64,000 nucleotides of DNA from CANKHA01 sp963750965 (GCA_963750965.1 CAVVSK010000019.1:62001-126000), one strand, 5' to 3'. Positions 39,807 to 48,400 are shown, counted from the first letter of the stretch. The notes: generated from the sequence alone by a model not told the origin. A program made the numbers and translations.

Positions 39807-40373
39807 TCACTGAAGCGTTTGCAGCGCTCCGTTGAGTGTGCACGTCGCCCCGCCAATCGTACCTCCTGTCACCTGCAACAGAATGAAGCCATGTCGGTTG
39901 GCTGAGATAATTACATCCATTTCTTGATTCAGAATGTGAACCCCTGCAACGCTATGGATTGTCGAACCGATGAACTGGGTGAGCAGCAGTGCCTGATTGT
40001 TGTTGCGAACCTGGAAGCTGCCATTGAGAAACAATGCGCTGGGAACGCTTGTGACCGCGCAAGACACCCAACGAACGTTGAGCCGACGATCAGTCACGAC
40101 AGCAGGTAAATGCAGGGAACAGATCGTTGAAGCACAGGTTAGGGTGAATGTCGCTTGATAATGGTTTTCGCTGACGACCGTCGCTTGGGGCTCAATCATC
40201 TCTGACTTGCCGCCCGAAACAGAGGGTATAGCCGGACCTCGGCCCTCTCCAAAAGCGCCAGTGATAGAACCACTCACGAACATAGCCACAAGACTGACAA
40301 TCGAGGCTACGGTTGCCGACCGGATGCAGGCAAGAGCTGGCGCTGAGATCAATGGTCGATTGAGGACTATCAT
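39807..40373 (-). CDS. Secreted hypothetical protein (188 aa)
   Basis: AGGAGGAGG stands directly before the ATG. A hydrophobic segment (ATVASIVSLVAMFVSGSI) after a 20-residue polar start acts as signal peptide or anchor. The mature part is beta-rich with four cysteines (TLTCASTICSL, RWVSCAVTS, GATCTLNG). Probably exported, with disulfides. It resembles other small secreted proteins here in style but not in sequence. It follows the beta-helix gene's 3' side on the same strand. Confidence 0.6.
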   Translation of the reverse strand: MIVLNRPLISAPALACIRSATVASIVSLVAMFVSGSITGAFGEGRGPAIPSVSGGKSEMIEPQATVVSENHYQATFTLTCASTICSLHLPAVVTDRRLNVRWVSCAVTSVPSALFLNGSFQVRNNNQALLLTQFIGSTIHSVAGVHILNQEMDVIISANRHGFILLQVTGGTIGGATCTLNGALQTLQ

Positions 40374-40437
40374 CGCCTCCTCCTAAGGACCCGTACGGTA
40401 AGTGGGCAGGCGTAGGCTTATTTTTGCTCGGCGGCAC

Positions 40438-41265
40438 TCAGGGCGTTATATTGCCACTGAGAAAGCTACAGTTCGAAATCGGCGTGGTGAACCGAGCGAT
40501 CACATTATTGATGCAGTTTATTCCGGGACCGCCAAAAACATTTATTCCGGTGCTGCCAGCAGTTTCGCCGTTCAGCAGCCGGTTGCCCATGACCGTGACA
40601 TTGGTGCTGCCGGAAACGAACACTGCGTTGGAACTAGTTCCCATGGTGTTGAGCACCGAATTGTTCAGGATCTCTACGAGATCTGAAACGTAAGCATAGA
40701 TCCCGTATCCGCCGGCGCCTCCGCCAATACTGTTGACGACATTGTCCTGAATTGTAATGTTCTTTGCCCCGGAAAGCAGAATACCGATCGTGCTGTTGGA
40801 TACCACCGTATTCTGGATATTGTTATTGCGCACCACGACGCCCTTGGCATCTTCAATATAAATTCCGTTATATCTGTTTGAGTCGAGATGCATGTTTTCG
40901 ATGACATGACCGCTCGCCGCCGTGCCAACAAACTGAATCCCGACGGAGAAACCGCGAACAATACCATTCCGGATGGTGATATCCTTTCGATTGGTGCTGG
41001 CAATCCCGATCGCCTGCGTGCTCGTCCCGGCAGGAAAGTTATTGATCCAAAATCCATTGAGATCGAGTATTACCGGGCTGCTGCGGATATCGATCGCTAT
41101 TCCCGTCGCGGCGGTGAAAATCAGGTTGTTTTTGAGGCAATAGGTGCCCGACGTATTGATCACGGCGGGGAGAGAGCCGATCACGGTGCAAGCCGTCACC
41201 TCGGCTCTGGCGGAAGACAATGAGCTCAATGTAAGGATCGCGGCGAAAACCAGATGGCGCCGCAT
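40438..41265 (-). CDS. Secreted right-handed beta-helix protein (275 aa)
   Basis: Signal peptide MRRHLVFAAILTLSSLSSA, two cysteines near the N-terminus (TACTVIG and GTYCLKN), then parallel beta-helix coils with the typical NNxI/ITIxxN rhythm (DITIRNGIVRG, VVVRNNNIQNT, NITIQDNVVNS, VEILNNSVLNT). This is the NosD/pectate-lyase-like fold, often carbohydrate-binding or -cleaving; no catalytic residues can be assigned. GGGGGAA precedes the ATG at 41265. A deleted copy of its start lies at 32482-32622. Confidence 0.75.
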   Translation of the reverse strand: MRRHLVFAAILTLSSLSSARAEVTACTVIGSLPAVINTSGTYCLKNNLIFTAATGIAIDIRSSPVILDLNGFWINNFPAGTSTQAIGIASTNRKDITIRNGIVRGFSVGIQFVGTAASGHVIENMHLDSNRYNGIYIEDAKGVVVRNNNIQNTVVSNSTIGILLSGAKNITIQDNVVNSIGGGAGGYGIYAYVSDLVEILNNSVLNTMGTSSNAVFVSGSTNVTVMGNRLLNGETAGSTGINVFGGPGINCINNVIARFTTPISNCSFLSGNITP

Positions 41266-41472
41266 GCGTTCCCCCAAGCATCGAGAGGGCAAACCGAATC
41301 AATTTACCTCCTCAACCTAGTCGGCTCCGAGAGCACCGGCAATTACGGCGATTTCAAATGCCGGTGATTTTAGTTTTCCGATTAATCGCAGTTATGCCCA
41401 TCAGTGGGCTTTGCCCCAGATGCTAAATGAAGCTCTTTGAATGACTGTCTCAAACTACTTATGTGAGGTTAT

Positions 41473-41787
41473 ATGAGAAAGCTAGGCAAAATGCTGGTCC
41501 TCCTCGCGCTTGCGGGATGTTCATCATCTGGTGGCTTGTTTTATCGCGAGGAACCCAAGCCCCAGCCTGTTTCAAACCAGGTCATTCCCCATGTTGCTCC
41601 CCAGCAGGCCGCTCCGAACACGAGCAATTTGTCCCCCGCGGCAAGAGCGGCCGCACCTACCGATGTGAACGCTAGCAAAGGCGAGCTAATGGATTGCGTT
41701 ACGGAATCGTGCAAAATTAATTGCTCTTCGAAGGTAGCAGTACGATACAGACCAAAATGGTGCTCAGGCTTTAAGGAGCCAATCTGA
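41473..41787 (+). CDS. Small lipoprotein (104 aa)
   Basis: N-terminal MRKLGKMLVLLALAGCSSSG has a clear lipobox (LALAGC), so it is lipidated and probably in the outer membrane. A proline/alanine/asparagine-rich spacer follows, then a C-terminal part with four cysteines (MDCVTESCKINCSS, KWCSGF). GAGG precedes the ATG. No domain recognised. Confidence 0.65.
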   Translation: MRKLGKMLVLLALAGCSSSGGLFYREEPKPQPVSNQVIPHVAPQQAAPNTSNLSPAARAAAPTDVNASKGELMDCVTESCKINCSSKVAVRYRPKWCSGFKEPI

Positions 41788-41841
41788 CCCAAATGGGTGG
41801 CAGCCAAGCGGGTGTGGAAGCGGCTAACGTGAATCGGGCGG

Positions 41842-42178
41842 GCCACCGGGGAACCTCGGTGGGAGTCCTCGCAGCGGCCCTAACCCGTGGGACACGGCCG
41901 GAGTAACAGAGGGGCTGAATGCAGATTACAATTCCAACGGATTCCGACAGGACGAATTGGCGTCGACCTTGACTCCTGCGGCCAACTTCCCTGCGTTCAA
42001 CCCGACACAGTTCGCTTTGAATCGAAACCTTATCGTCGGCTTCGACACGCCAGAGAGCACGAATGCGCAATGCGGTGCCGACGTCGGTGGACCATTGCCG
42101 GGCGTAGTAATCTTCTCCGCCGTCAATGTGGCCGAAATCGCGCCGCATGTGGCGATCGCGAATTCCTCCGTGGAGTAA
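41842..42178 (+). other. Open reading stretch without start, before the MmgE/PrpD gene
   Basis: About 110 codons are open from just after a TAA to the TAA that overlaps the ATG at 42178. The product would read SGPNPWDTAGVTEGLNADYN, TPAANFPAFNPTQFALNRNL and IFSAVNVAEIAPHVAIANSS, which looks like a real protein end with a beta-rich, exported character. An inner TTG or GTG could start a shorter form. I suspect a gene truncated at its 5' end. Not recognised. Confidence 0.35.
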
Positions 42179-43614
42179 TGAACGTGACTTCAACACCAAC
42201 GCCGCCGGGGCTCACCTGGCATGTCGCGGAATTCATTTCACAGACTCGGACCAGGGATATTCCTGCCGATGTAATCGAACTCGGACGCAAATCAATTCTC
42301 GACGGCTTCGGCCTTGCTATTGCAGGCTCGGTTGCTGAAAGCGGTCATATCGTTGTCGCCTATCTTCGCGACCTTTGCGCTGGCTGCAAAAGTGAGTGCA
42401 CCATTCTAGGGACCGAGCTCCGCGTGCCCGCTCGTTTCGCGGCCTTCGCCAATGGAATCGCCATTCACGCGGATGACTATGATGATACCCAGTTGGCGAT
42501 TGCGAAGGACCGCGTCTATGGGCTGCTCATGCACCCAACGGCTCCCGTACTGCCAGCGGCGCTCGCCGCTGCTGAGCGGGCTGGGGCATCCGGTTCCGAT
42601 TTCACCGGTGCGTATCACGTCGGCATCGAGGTCTGTTGCAAGATTGCTGAGGCCGCGAGCCCTCGTCACTACCAGGACGGGTTTCACACAACCGGAACAT
42701 GCGGGGTTTTCGGCGCCGTTGCGGCCGCAAGCCATATCGCAGGGCTGGACCCGGACGCCACCGCTGCCGCGATCGGCCTGGCGGGTAGCCAGTCAGCTGG
42801 CTTCCGAGAAAATTTCGGGACGATGACCAAGCCGTTCCACCCAGGCCGTTCCGCCGAGAGTGGCATCGTTGCGGTCGACCTCGTCAGTCGCGGTTTTTCT
42901 GCCACCCGCAACGTGCTCGAGGCCTCCCGCGGCTTCTACCGCGCCGCAGCCGGCGGCTATGACAACGATGCGATTTTTGGCAAGATCGGCAACCCGTGGA
43001 CCTTTGCCAATCCCGGCATTTCGATCAAGCCGCATCCATCCGGATCGCTGACGCATCCGGCCATGGCGGTGATGCTCGAGCTTATTACTAATAACGATAT
43101 CCAACCGAATCAGGTTACCAAAATTCGCGTCGGTACTAACCGGCATATGCCGACTACCTTGTTGCATCACGAGCCGAAGACAGAGCTGCAAGCAAAGTTC
43201 AGCATGCAATTCTCAATGGCGATCCTGTCGTTGCGTCGTCGTGCCGGCTTGGCGGAATACACCGACGAGACCGTCACATCGAAACCGGTTCAGGAGCAGA
43301 TGGCCAAGGTCGAGTTCTACGTTAACGAGGAGGCCGATGCCGCCGGCTTCGATAAGATGACCAGTATTGTTGAGATTGTACTCAACGACGGCCGCGTCCT
43401 TTGCGGAAAGGCCGATTTCGGCAAAGGCAGCCCTGCCAATCCGATGAGCTGGGCGGAAGTGGTTCACAAGTTCGAGGAATGTGCCGGACATGGTGGCTTA
43501 TCGCCTGCCCACGCGCGTGAAGTTGTCGCTATTATCGAAGACCTCGAGGGGCTCAAGGACATCCGCCAGTTGACTAAGGCGCTGGTCGTACCCCAAGGGC
43601 CAAGGAAATACTGA
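42178..43614 (+). CDS. MmgE/PrpD-family protein (478 aa)
   Basis: Full-length member of the MmgE/PrpD family (2-methylcitrate dehydratase, cis-aconitate decarboxylase and relatives): an N-terminal helical domain with GRKSILDGFGLAIAG, FANGIAIHADDYDDTQ, MHPTAPVLPAALAAAERAGA and FGTMTKPFHPGRSAESG, then the lid domain with KPHPSGSLTHPAM. No other propionate or methylcitrate genes are nearby, so the substrate is open. The start at 42178 overlaps an upstream stop (TAATG). The longer upstream frame does not fit the family. Confidence 0.85.
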   Translation: MNVTSTPTPPGLTWHVAEFISQTRTRDIPADVIELGRKSILDGFGLAIAGSVAESGHIVVAYLRDLCAGCKSECTILGTELRVPARFAAFANGIAIHADDYDDTQLAIAKDRVYGLLMHPTAPVLPAALAAAERAGASGSDFTGAYHVGIEVCCKIAEAASPRHYQDGFHTTGTCGVFGAVAAASHIAGLDPDATAAAIGLAGSQSAGFRENFGTMTKPFHPGRSAESGIVAVDLVSRGFSATRNVLEASRGFYRAAAGGYDNDAIFGKIGNPWTFANPGISIKPHPSGSLTHPAMAVMLELITNNDIQPNQVTKIRVGTNRHMPTTLLHHEPKTELQAKFSMQFSMAILSLRRRAGLAEYTDETVTSKPVQEQMAKVEFYVNEEADAAGFDKMTSIVEIVLNDGRVLCGKADFGKGSPANPMSWAEVVHKFEECAGHGGLSPAHAREVVAIIEDLEGLKDIRQLTKALVVPQGPRKY

Positions 43615-43777
43615 TACCTTGTCACCAAATTAAACGGCAAATTCTTCGTTAGAGACCGGAGATGGCCTCGATGATCTCGCGGCTCGCCCGGTCTGTCCAC
43701 TTAGCATAGGCTGGTGGGGCGACCGCTGAATTGTTTTTGGGAGGACACCCTGCAATGCGTCCTATGTCGTAAGCCTG

Positions 43778-43963
43778 TTGATTCAGATGATCTGTCTGGT
43801 TGGTGCTGCGCATGCACAAGCTTGGCGCAACTGCATAACTAACTCTATTGGGCCCGGAGGGTGCGATTCCATTGCTCCCGGAGGAGGACTGTCGATTGCG
43901 CCCGGTGGTGGCCAATCCATCGGACCGGGAGGTGGTCTTTCTGGCCGCGCCACCGCGGTTTGA
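43778..43963 (+). CDS. Small secreted glycine-rich repeat protein
   Basis: A short hydrophobic start (MICLVGAAHAQ) followed by WRNCITNSIGPGG and then repeats of the type SIAPGGG/SIGPGGG (four units). The first part of the signal peptide seems cut: TTG 43778 or ATG 43787 must serve as start and no clear ribosome-binding site is seen, so it may be 5'-truncated. Role unknown. Confidence 0.4.
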   Translation: MIQMICLVGAAHAQAWRNCITNSIGPGGCDSIAPGGGLSIAPGGGQSIGPGGGLSGRATAV

Positions 43964-44072
43964 TGAATGATTGAATCGAAAACTATGTAGCTTTTTCAAA
44001 TATCGATTAAAGCGCTTCTCACGTTTGCCGGCTTCAATGTCGTGACCTTCCACCTTATTCGAGACCGCGAAC

Positions 44073-44396
44073 ATGCGCGAACGCCGAAAGAACTTTCGTG
44101 TCGAATGGAACTCGCCAGCCGAAATCTATGATAGCCACGGCCGTTTCACCGGGCGATGTATCGTGAGTAACTTTTCAAATGATGGTGCCAAGATTATTGG
44201 CCTGGAACCTAGCACAGTTCCGGACGAGTTCATTCTCCGCATCTCACCTCGCGGCCGCGCTAAGAGATGCCGCGTCGTTCGACGTTCAAAGGACGGTTTG
44301 GGGGTGGAATTTACTGCCGACGCTACCAGCGAGCTAGTTATGGGTCGGCGGCGATCGTTCCGCAAACGAGGCGAGGGACTTCTGCAGCCAGTTTGA
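44073..44396 (+). CDS. PilZ-domain protein (107 aa)
   Basis: RERRKNFRVEWNSPAEIYD carries the arginine-rich RxxxR start and CIVSNFSNDGAKI the (D/N)xSxxG motif of PilZ domains, the classical cyclic-di-GMP site. The end RVVRRSKDGLGVEF fits the barrel. It is a single-domain protein, so a diffusible cyclic-di-GMP adaptor is likely. The spacing between arginines is slightly changed, so ligand binding is not certain. Confidence 0.75.
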   Translation: MRERRKNFRVEWNSPAEIYDSHGRFTGRCIVSNFSNDGAKIIGLEPSTVPDEFILRISPRGRAKRCRVVRRSKDGLGVEFTADATSELVMGRRRSFRKRGEGLLQPV

Positions 44397-44453
44397 GCGC
44401 CTACAAGGGCCGCGAAAACAAGGCTGCACTTTCAAACGGAACAGGGCCGCGCC

Positions 44454-44681
44454 ATGCCCGAGTCAAATGACAAGCCAAATCTACCGCCGGAACAGGTGCG
44501 TCAGCTTTCCAACTACACACGAGTGACCTCTTGGGCGATAGGACGCATTAAAGGCACTGAGCTCACGGCGCTTCAGTTCAACGACGGTGTGCCCCTTGCA
44601 TTAAGTTGGGATGACGCCCTGAATGTAGGCCGTGCACTCCAAGCTGAAGCCGAACTAATCGCAAATTCAAAGCCGAAGTAG
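44454..44681 (+). CDS. Small hypothetical protein (75 aa)
   Basis: MPESNDKPNLPPEQVRQLSN, then ALSWDDALNVGRALQAEAEL. It is soluble, with a strand and a C-terminal helix; the middle (LTALQFNDGVPLALS) looks like a small beta-hairpin. No family name; it follows the PilZ gene by 57 nt on the same strand and may share its message. Confidence 0.55.
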   Translation: MPESNDKPNLPPEQVRQLSNYTRVTSWAIGRIKGTELTALQFNDGVPLALSWDDALNVGRALQAEAELIANSKPK

Positions 44682-44684
44682 CCT

Positions 44685-45000
44685 CAGCTGAAGTAATCGC
44701 CAAGCTGAGTGCAGACACTGGATTGAGGAGCGGCGGGCCACTCACCGCGAGAACGATTCCCCGCGCCACGGTCGGCAGGCACGGCGTGATGAAAGCGGAA
44801 GGGCGCGGGAGGATCGGCCCGGCCTTGTCAGGAAACGCATTGAACGCAACGCGGCACACAGCGCCCCCCGGCACGCCTATAGCGCCATTTCCTCGCGAAC
44901 GCGACTCTGATTGGGTCAGCCCAGGTCTCCTAAAGCAGAAGCGTGATCCAGGCTATTTAGACACCACACGACGAGCGGCGAACTGGTCCTCGGCTTAGCC
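44685..45000. other. Intergenic stretch, nothing recognised
   Basis: No supported gene, terminator or repeat found. Open frames here are short and without ribosome-binding sites. Confidence 0.3.
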
Positions 45001-45005
45001 GATGT

Positions 45006-45260
45006 CTAAGCACCTGTGTGTGTGCCTGAAAAATGCGTCCATACGATTTTAAAGACCCGCTTGGCGGTATTGCGCGTGGTCTTGTGCTTCTTACGCGCTC
45101 GCTGGTCGCCCTCGCCCTTCTCCGCGGTTTTCTTCGCCTTCTTCCCGCGATCTGCTGCCAGTGACCTGCCTACATCGTCTTGGGATTTGGTGAACTTGCC
45201 CTTGTTGCGTCGGACATAACGCTTGTCGCCTTTGTTCGGCTCGATGAGCTCTCGCGGCAT
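45006..45260 (-). CDS. Small basic protein (84 aa)
   Basis: From ATG 45260, with GGAGGGGG in front: MPRELIEPNKGDKRYVRRNK, then FTKSQDDVGRSLAADRGKKA, strongly basic throughout. The KGDKRYVRRxKxGxFTKSQ pattern is one I associate with small proteins widespread in Bradyrhizobium, which suggests nucleic-acid contact. The C-terminal third looks extended compared with those. The longer frame to 45440 adds no such features. Confidence 0.6.
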   Translation of the reverse strand: MPRELIEPNKGDKRYVRRNKGKFTKSQDDVGRSLAADRGKKAKKTAEKGEGDQRARKKHKTTRNTAKRVFKIVWTHFSGTHTGA

Positions 45261-45437
45261 GGGCCCCCTCCGGCATCCATCCTCACTTAGATGAATATTT
45301 GTTAATCCACAATAGGGCGCGGTATACCCTGCCGGGCATTTGGTCAGTGTGAGTTGCGTGATGTTGTGGCGTTCCCCTGCCAGGCCGGGAAGGTCCTCCC
45401 GTGCACCGGCTTCCTTCATATCCCCATGCCACGGCGC

Positions 45438-45870
45438 CATCGATGGCGGCGCGGGCTACACTTATTTCGATCCGACCAAAGGCCAGGAATTCTCCGCGGT
45501 GGCCGGGCTGACCTACAACTTCCGAAATCCTGACACCGACTATCGCAATGGCGTCGACCTGCACGTTGATTGGGCGGCGGCGCAATTCTTATCGAAGCAA
45601 CTGTTTGTCGGCGCTGTCGGCTACGGCTATCAGCAGCTCACCCCCGATAGCGGCCAGCTCGCGATCCTTGGCGATTTCAAATCGCGTGTGTTCGGGATCG
45701 GGCCGCAGGTCGGCTACCTGTTCCCGGCTTCGGGGATGCAGGGCTATCTCAACCTCAAGGGGTATTACGAGTTCGCAGCGGAAAACCGCCCGGAGGGCTG
45801 GAATGCCTGGGTAACTTTGGCCTTTACGCCTGCTGCTGCTACTCCGCCGCCTTCTGGAAATCGCAGATAG
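45438..45870 (+). pseudogene. 3' part of an outer-membrane transporter-like gene (Phenol_MetA_deg type)
   Basis: GGAGYTYFDPTKGQEFSAVA, GLTYNFRNPDTDYRNGVDLH and PQVGYLFPASGMQGYLNLKG are the last beta strands of the MetA-pathway phenol-degradation-like outer-membrane family (about 300 residues usually). The first half is missing and the frame upstream of 45438 is unrelated, so it lacks a signal peptide and cannot reach the outer membrane. Confidence 0.65.
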
Positions 45871-46084
45871 GTCGCGCCAACACTGCGTCGATCTTCTATG
45901 GGTCAAGCAGCTGCGCCGCTTGTGCAATTGCAAACCGCCGGGCCGCGCCTCGCGGACATCTTGTTTCGATGATCGCGTGGCAAAGGTCCCCGGGTCCTCG
46001 GTAGGCTTGCTCCTCTCCGGTTAGGTTCGCTGTCTGCACTGCTGCTGGGGGCACTGGTTGGTAACGCCGGCCTGACAGCCGAAA

Positions 46085-46206
46085 CGTCTAGTTAACCCGG
46101 GTTCCGTAGGCTCTGGATTATCTGAGTCGTGAACTCCGCTCAGGGCATGCATCTGGGCCGTCTGGTATTTGTACAGAGTTGCCAGGCGGTCCCTTTTCTT
46201 TTCACC
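46085..46206 (+). ncRNA. Candidate structured RNA, copy 2 of 3
   Basis: Closest to copy 1 (30251): GTCTAGTTAACCCGGGTTCC, GATTATCTGAGTCGTGAACT, GGGCATGCATCTGGGCCGTC and the same terminator hairpin with TTTTCTTTT. Similarity extends upstream to about 46010. It ends 5 bases before the stop of a small minus-strand gene (46211). Confidence 0.45.
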
Positions 46207-46210
46207 CCGG

Positions 46211-46351
46211 CTAAAACAGCCGAAACTCCGATGCCGAGTTGCCTATTGATGCCCGCCCGTCGGTCTTCTTCGTTTCAGTGAAGACAACCAAGGCCGCCGC
46301 TAGCCCTGCCGCCACAAGGACAGCCAGGGCGATCTGCATTGCGTTACTCAT
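46211..46351 (-). CDS. Single-span membrane peptide (46 aa)
   Basis: MSNAMQIALAVLVAAGLAAA is a hydrophobic helix followed by a polar tail (FTETKKTDGRASIGN). GGGGGTG stands just before the ATG at 46351. A small inner-membrane protein of unknown function; it lies inside the duplicated block of the RNA copy and the 105-bp repeat. Confidence 0.5.
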   Translation of the reverse strand: MSNAMQIALAVLVAAGLAAALVVFTETKKTDGRASIGNSASEFRLF

Positions 46352-46385
46352 CTCACACCCCCTGAGTTCGACGTTTCGGCTTACA

Positions 46386-46490
46386 GCGCTGCCAGGGTCC
46401 GCCGGGACACTGTGAGGGGCTACGCAACTACCCTTGCAGGCCCGTCTATAAAGTAGCGGTGCTTACCTGAACCGGAGATGACTGGCGCGG
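46386..46490 (+). repeat. 105-bp repeat, second copy (see 37246-37350)
   Basis: Shares GCTGCCAGGGTCCGCCGGGA, ACACTGTGAGGGG and ACTACCCTTGCAGG with the copy upstream of the cold-shock-like gene. No gene with a cold-shock domain follows here. Confidence 0.5.
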
Positions 46491-46545
46491 GCTTTCTGCA
46501 CTTCCTGCACTTGCCCCATGCGGGGGCCTGAAAGCAACTAACTAG

Positions 46546-46632
46546 CCCGCTCGATCACCGCCGCGACCTGAACATGCGCCCACTTGCCACCCCGAGCAGT
46601 TGGCACCCGCCTTTCGTTTAGCTTGGCTGCAA
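46546..46632 (-). pseudogene. Tail fragment of the resolvase gene
   Basis: Matches the end of the resolvase at 30797-30890 on the same strand (CGCCCACTTGCCACCCC, GCTTGGCTGCAATCGC). It breaks off at about 46635, where GC-richer, unrelated coding-like sequence begins. Confidence 0.65.
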
Positions 46633-46773
46633 TCGCCGTGTTGCAGGCTCTGAGGCGGGCGCTGGACATCGCCATGCTCAACCCGGACATGCGGGAGAGC
46701 CTCAAGGACAAGCCCTGGCAGGGAGGCCGCAGTCATCGCCGCCCGCCGCTGCCAGCACGAGGCCCTCCGCCTG

Positions 46774-46935
46774 ATGCCGTGGGAGCTGCCTCCGTCGTCA
46801 AACTCAGACCGACCCGTGGACCGAGGCGCGCGGATACTGCTGAAGAGGATGCTGGCGGCGGGGTTGTCTCGCTACGAGCCTGATCCCATGGCTGCGCTGG
46901 AGAGGAAGAAGAGTGATGCTGCTGCCGCCAACTAA
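46774..46935 (+). CDS. Possible small gene, 5' end uncertain
   Basis: The frame is open further upstream (to about 46700: REAAVIAARRCQHEALRLMP) and reads MPWELPPSSNSDRPVDRGAR, then LLAAGLSRYEPDPMAALERK. The pattern (RLMPWExPP, AAGxSRYEPDP) looks like small phage- or island-type proteins. Its start may have been lost where the resolvase tail joins. It overlaps the next gene by 20 bases. Confidence 0.4.
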   Translation: MPWELPPSSNSDRPVDRGARILLKRMLAAGLSRYEPDPMAALERKKSDAAAAN

Positions 46936-47071
46936 GGTCGAGGCACTGATGGATCGCTACGCCACTCTCGAGCAGCTGCTGCCTGACGCCGAGCCCGACG
47001 AGGTCGAGATGATCCTTCGTGAGATGCAGGCACTGAGGGAAAAGATCGACCGGCTGCTGCTGCGCGCCTGA
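46916..47071 (+). CDS. Small coiled-coil protein (51 aa)
   Basis: MLLPPTKVEALMDRYATLEQ, then DEVEMILREMQALREKIDRL: an acidic helical protein with heptad leucines. The ATG follows AGGAAGAAGAG in the end of the preceding frame. Higher GC than its neighbours. Function unknown. Confidence 0.45.
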   Translation: MLLPPTKVEALMDRYATLEQLLPDAEPDEVEMILREMQALREKIDRLLLRA

Positions 47072-47263
47072 GACCCTCCCACTGTTCGGGCGCCGCGCGG
47101 GTGTGGGACCCGGTTTTCATTCCTCGACCGGGTCCCGCGCTTGCACGACCACGAGGGCATCATCGACGGAGTATAAAAACGGGCGACCAGAAGGCCGCCC
47201 GCCAAGTCAAAACAAACTTAGGTTGCTCGGCTTAGTTTGGCGATATCTTTGCTACGAGATAGG

Positions 47264-47302
47264 AAAGAAGCCCAAAGGCTCGACCCTCGGGGCTCCCTTC
47301 TA
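47264..47302 (-). terminator. Probable terminator of the secreted protein gene at 47322
   Basis: AGCCC and GGGCT form a short stem, with GGCTCG/CGAGCC-like inner pairing; on the minus strand TTCTTTC follows. A weaker version of the terminator of the paralog (12355-12393). Confidence 0.5.
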
Positions 47303-47321
47303 CGCTTTGAGGAGCAGTGAC

Positions 47322-47855
47322 TCAGTCCAATCGCTGCACCATCACCGTGTAGTCGTCCAGGCGGGCGGTGTTGCCGGCTCCTTGTGAATCCCAGATGACC
47401 CGAAGCGCTGCGCTCACGTTAGCTTGCACACGTGTGCACCATGTCATGCTGGCTGTGGTTTCATTGGTCCCTCGAAGAAAGGTGTTGGGGCCGTCTGGAA
47501 AGATGTCGGTCCAGCCGCCTCCGTCGATGCGGATCTGAGCTTTCACGGTAAAAAGGCCCCCCGCGGTAGTATTGTCTGCTTCGCCCGAAAGCGTGATGAG
47601 GTACGTGTCAGGATTACCGCCGCTTGCGCCAGCGTTAACTTGACCATTAACGAGTGCCCGCGCGGGGTCGCTGTCGAGGAGGGTATCCGGACTGTTCTGA
47701 GTTCTGATGATTACCGCTTCCACCGCGCCGCCAACACAGTTCACCAGTAGCTTAGGCGTAGGCGGGTCTTCTTGAGCTAGGGCGATTGACTGAGGGGCCA
47801 AGGTTACGACAGCGGCCAAGGCCGTCGCTTGCAGTAAATTGCGAAAAGTAGTCAT
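47322..47855 (-). CDS. Small secreted protein (177 aa), paralog of 12420-12929
   Basis: Signal peptide MTTFRNLLQATALAAVVTLA (cut near ALAQ), then a short acidic insert (EDPPTPK) not present in the paralog, the two conserved cysteines (VNCVGGAVE and TWCTRVQAN), ITLSGEADNTTAGG and the common ending DDYTVMVQRL. GGGAGAGAA precedes the ATG. Function unknown; probably an exported beta-sandwich. Confidence 0.7.
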   Translation of the reverse strand: MTTFRNLLQATALAAVVTLAPQSIALAQEDPPTPKLLVNCVGGAVEAVIIRTQNSPDTLLDSDPARALVNGQVNAGASGGNPDTYLITLSGEADNTTAGGLFTVKAQIRIDGGGWTDIFPDGPNTFLRGTNETTASMTWCTRVQANVSAALRVIWDSQGAGNTARLDDYTVMVQRLD

Positions 47856-47975
47856 GGTTCTCTCCCAGCAATGATCATTGCATTTTGCCGCCGCTTCTCC
47901 GGCGGCGACTTACATCATATACTTTGGCCGAGTGAGTACCTATCGTAAACGTAGGGGTGCTCTCTGAAAGGTACG

Positions 47976-48329
47976 GTGTCGTGCCGATTAGTGCTGCTAT
48001 CAGCGATGCTGATTGCTCTTATTACCGTCCAATGCAAATTCCGCGCCCACGCAGAGGGCGACGTGGATTGCGGTACTTGGGTGAGCGCGAGATCAGGAAA
48101 GACGGCTAGCAATCTTGAGCACTACTTGCAGGGCTTGCTCAACGGAATGGCAATTGGATCCGGCATTGAGTTTTGGACTGCGGGCGGAGTTGCCATAACC
48201 GCCGAGCAGGCATTCCTGTGGACGGACAACTACTGCCGCAGCACGCCACTTTCTACCATCACCATAGGGGCCACAGTTCTCTTCAAAGAGCGCACGGGCC
48301 ATGATTTCGGTTATCGCCTCTCCCGCTGA
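47976..48329 (+). CDS. Small secreted protein (117 aa), Rap1a/Tai-like pattern
   Basis: GTG start with AAAGG in front; signal peptide to about residue 26 (VLLSAMLIALITV, HAEG), then a helical domain with two cysteines (DVDCGTWVSARS and NYCRSTPLST) and the pattern YLQGLLNGMAIG, LFKERTG. The spacing resembles the Rap1a/Tai group of small periplasmic proteins, some of which protect against type VI effectors, but the match is faint. An intrinsic terminator follows. Confidence 0.55.
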   Translation: MSCRLVLLSAMLIALITVQCKFRAHAEGDVDCGTWVSARSGKTASNLEHYLQGLLNGMAIGSGIEFWTAGGVAITAEQAFLWTDNYCRSTPLSTITIGATVLFKERTGHDFGYRLSR

Positions 48330-48400
48330 ATTTTTGGGGCCGGGTGCTGCGTCTGCTATTTAAGTCGCGTCGGAATATTTTAAATCGTGAATGATATGTG

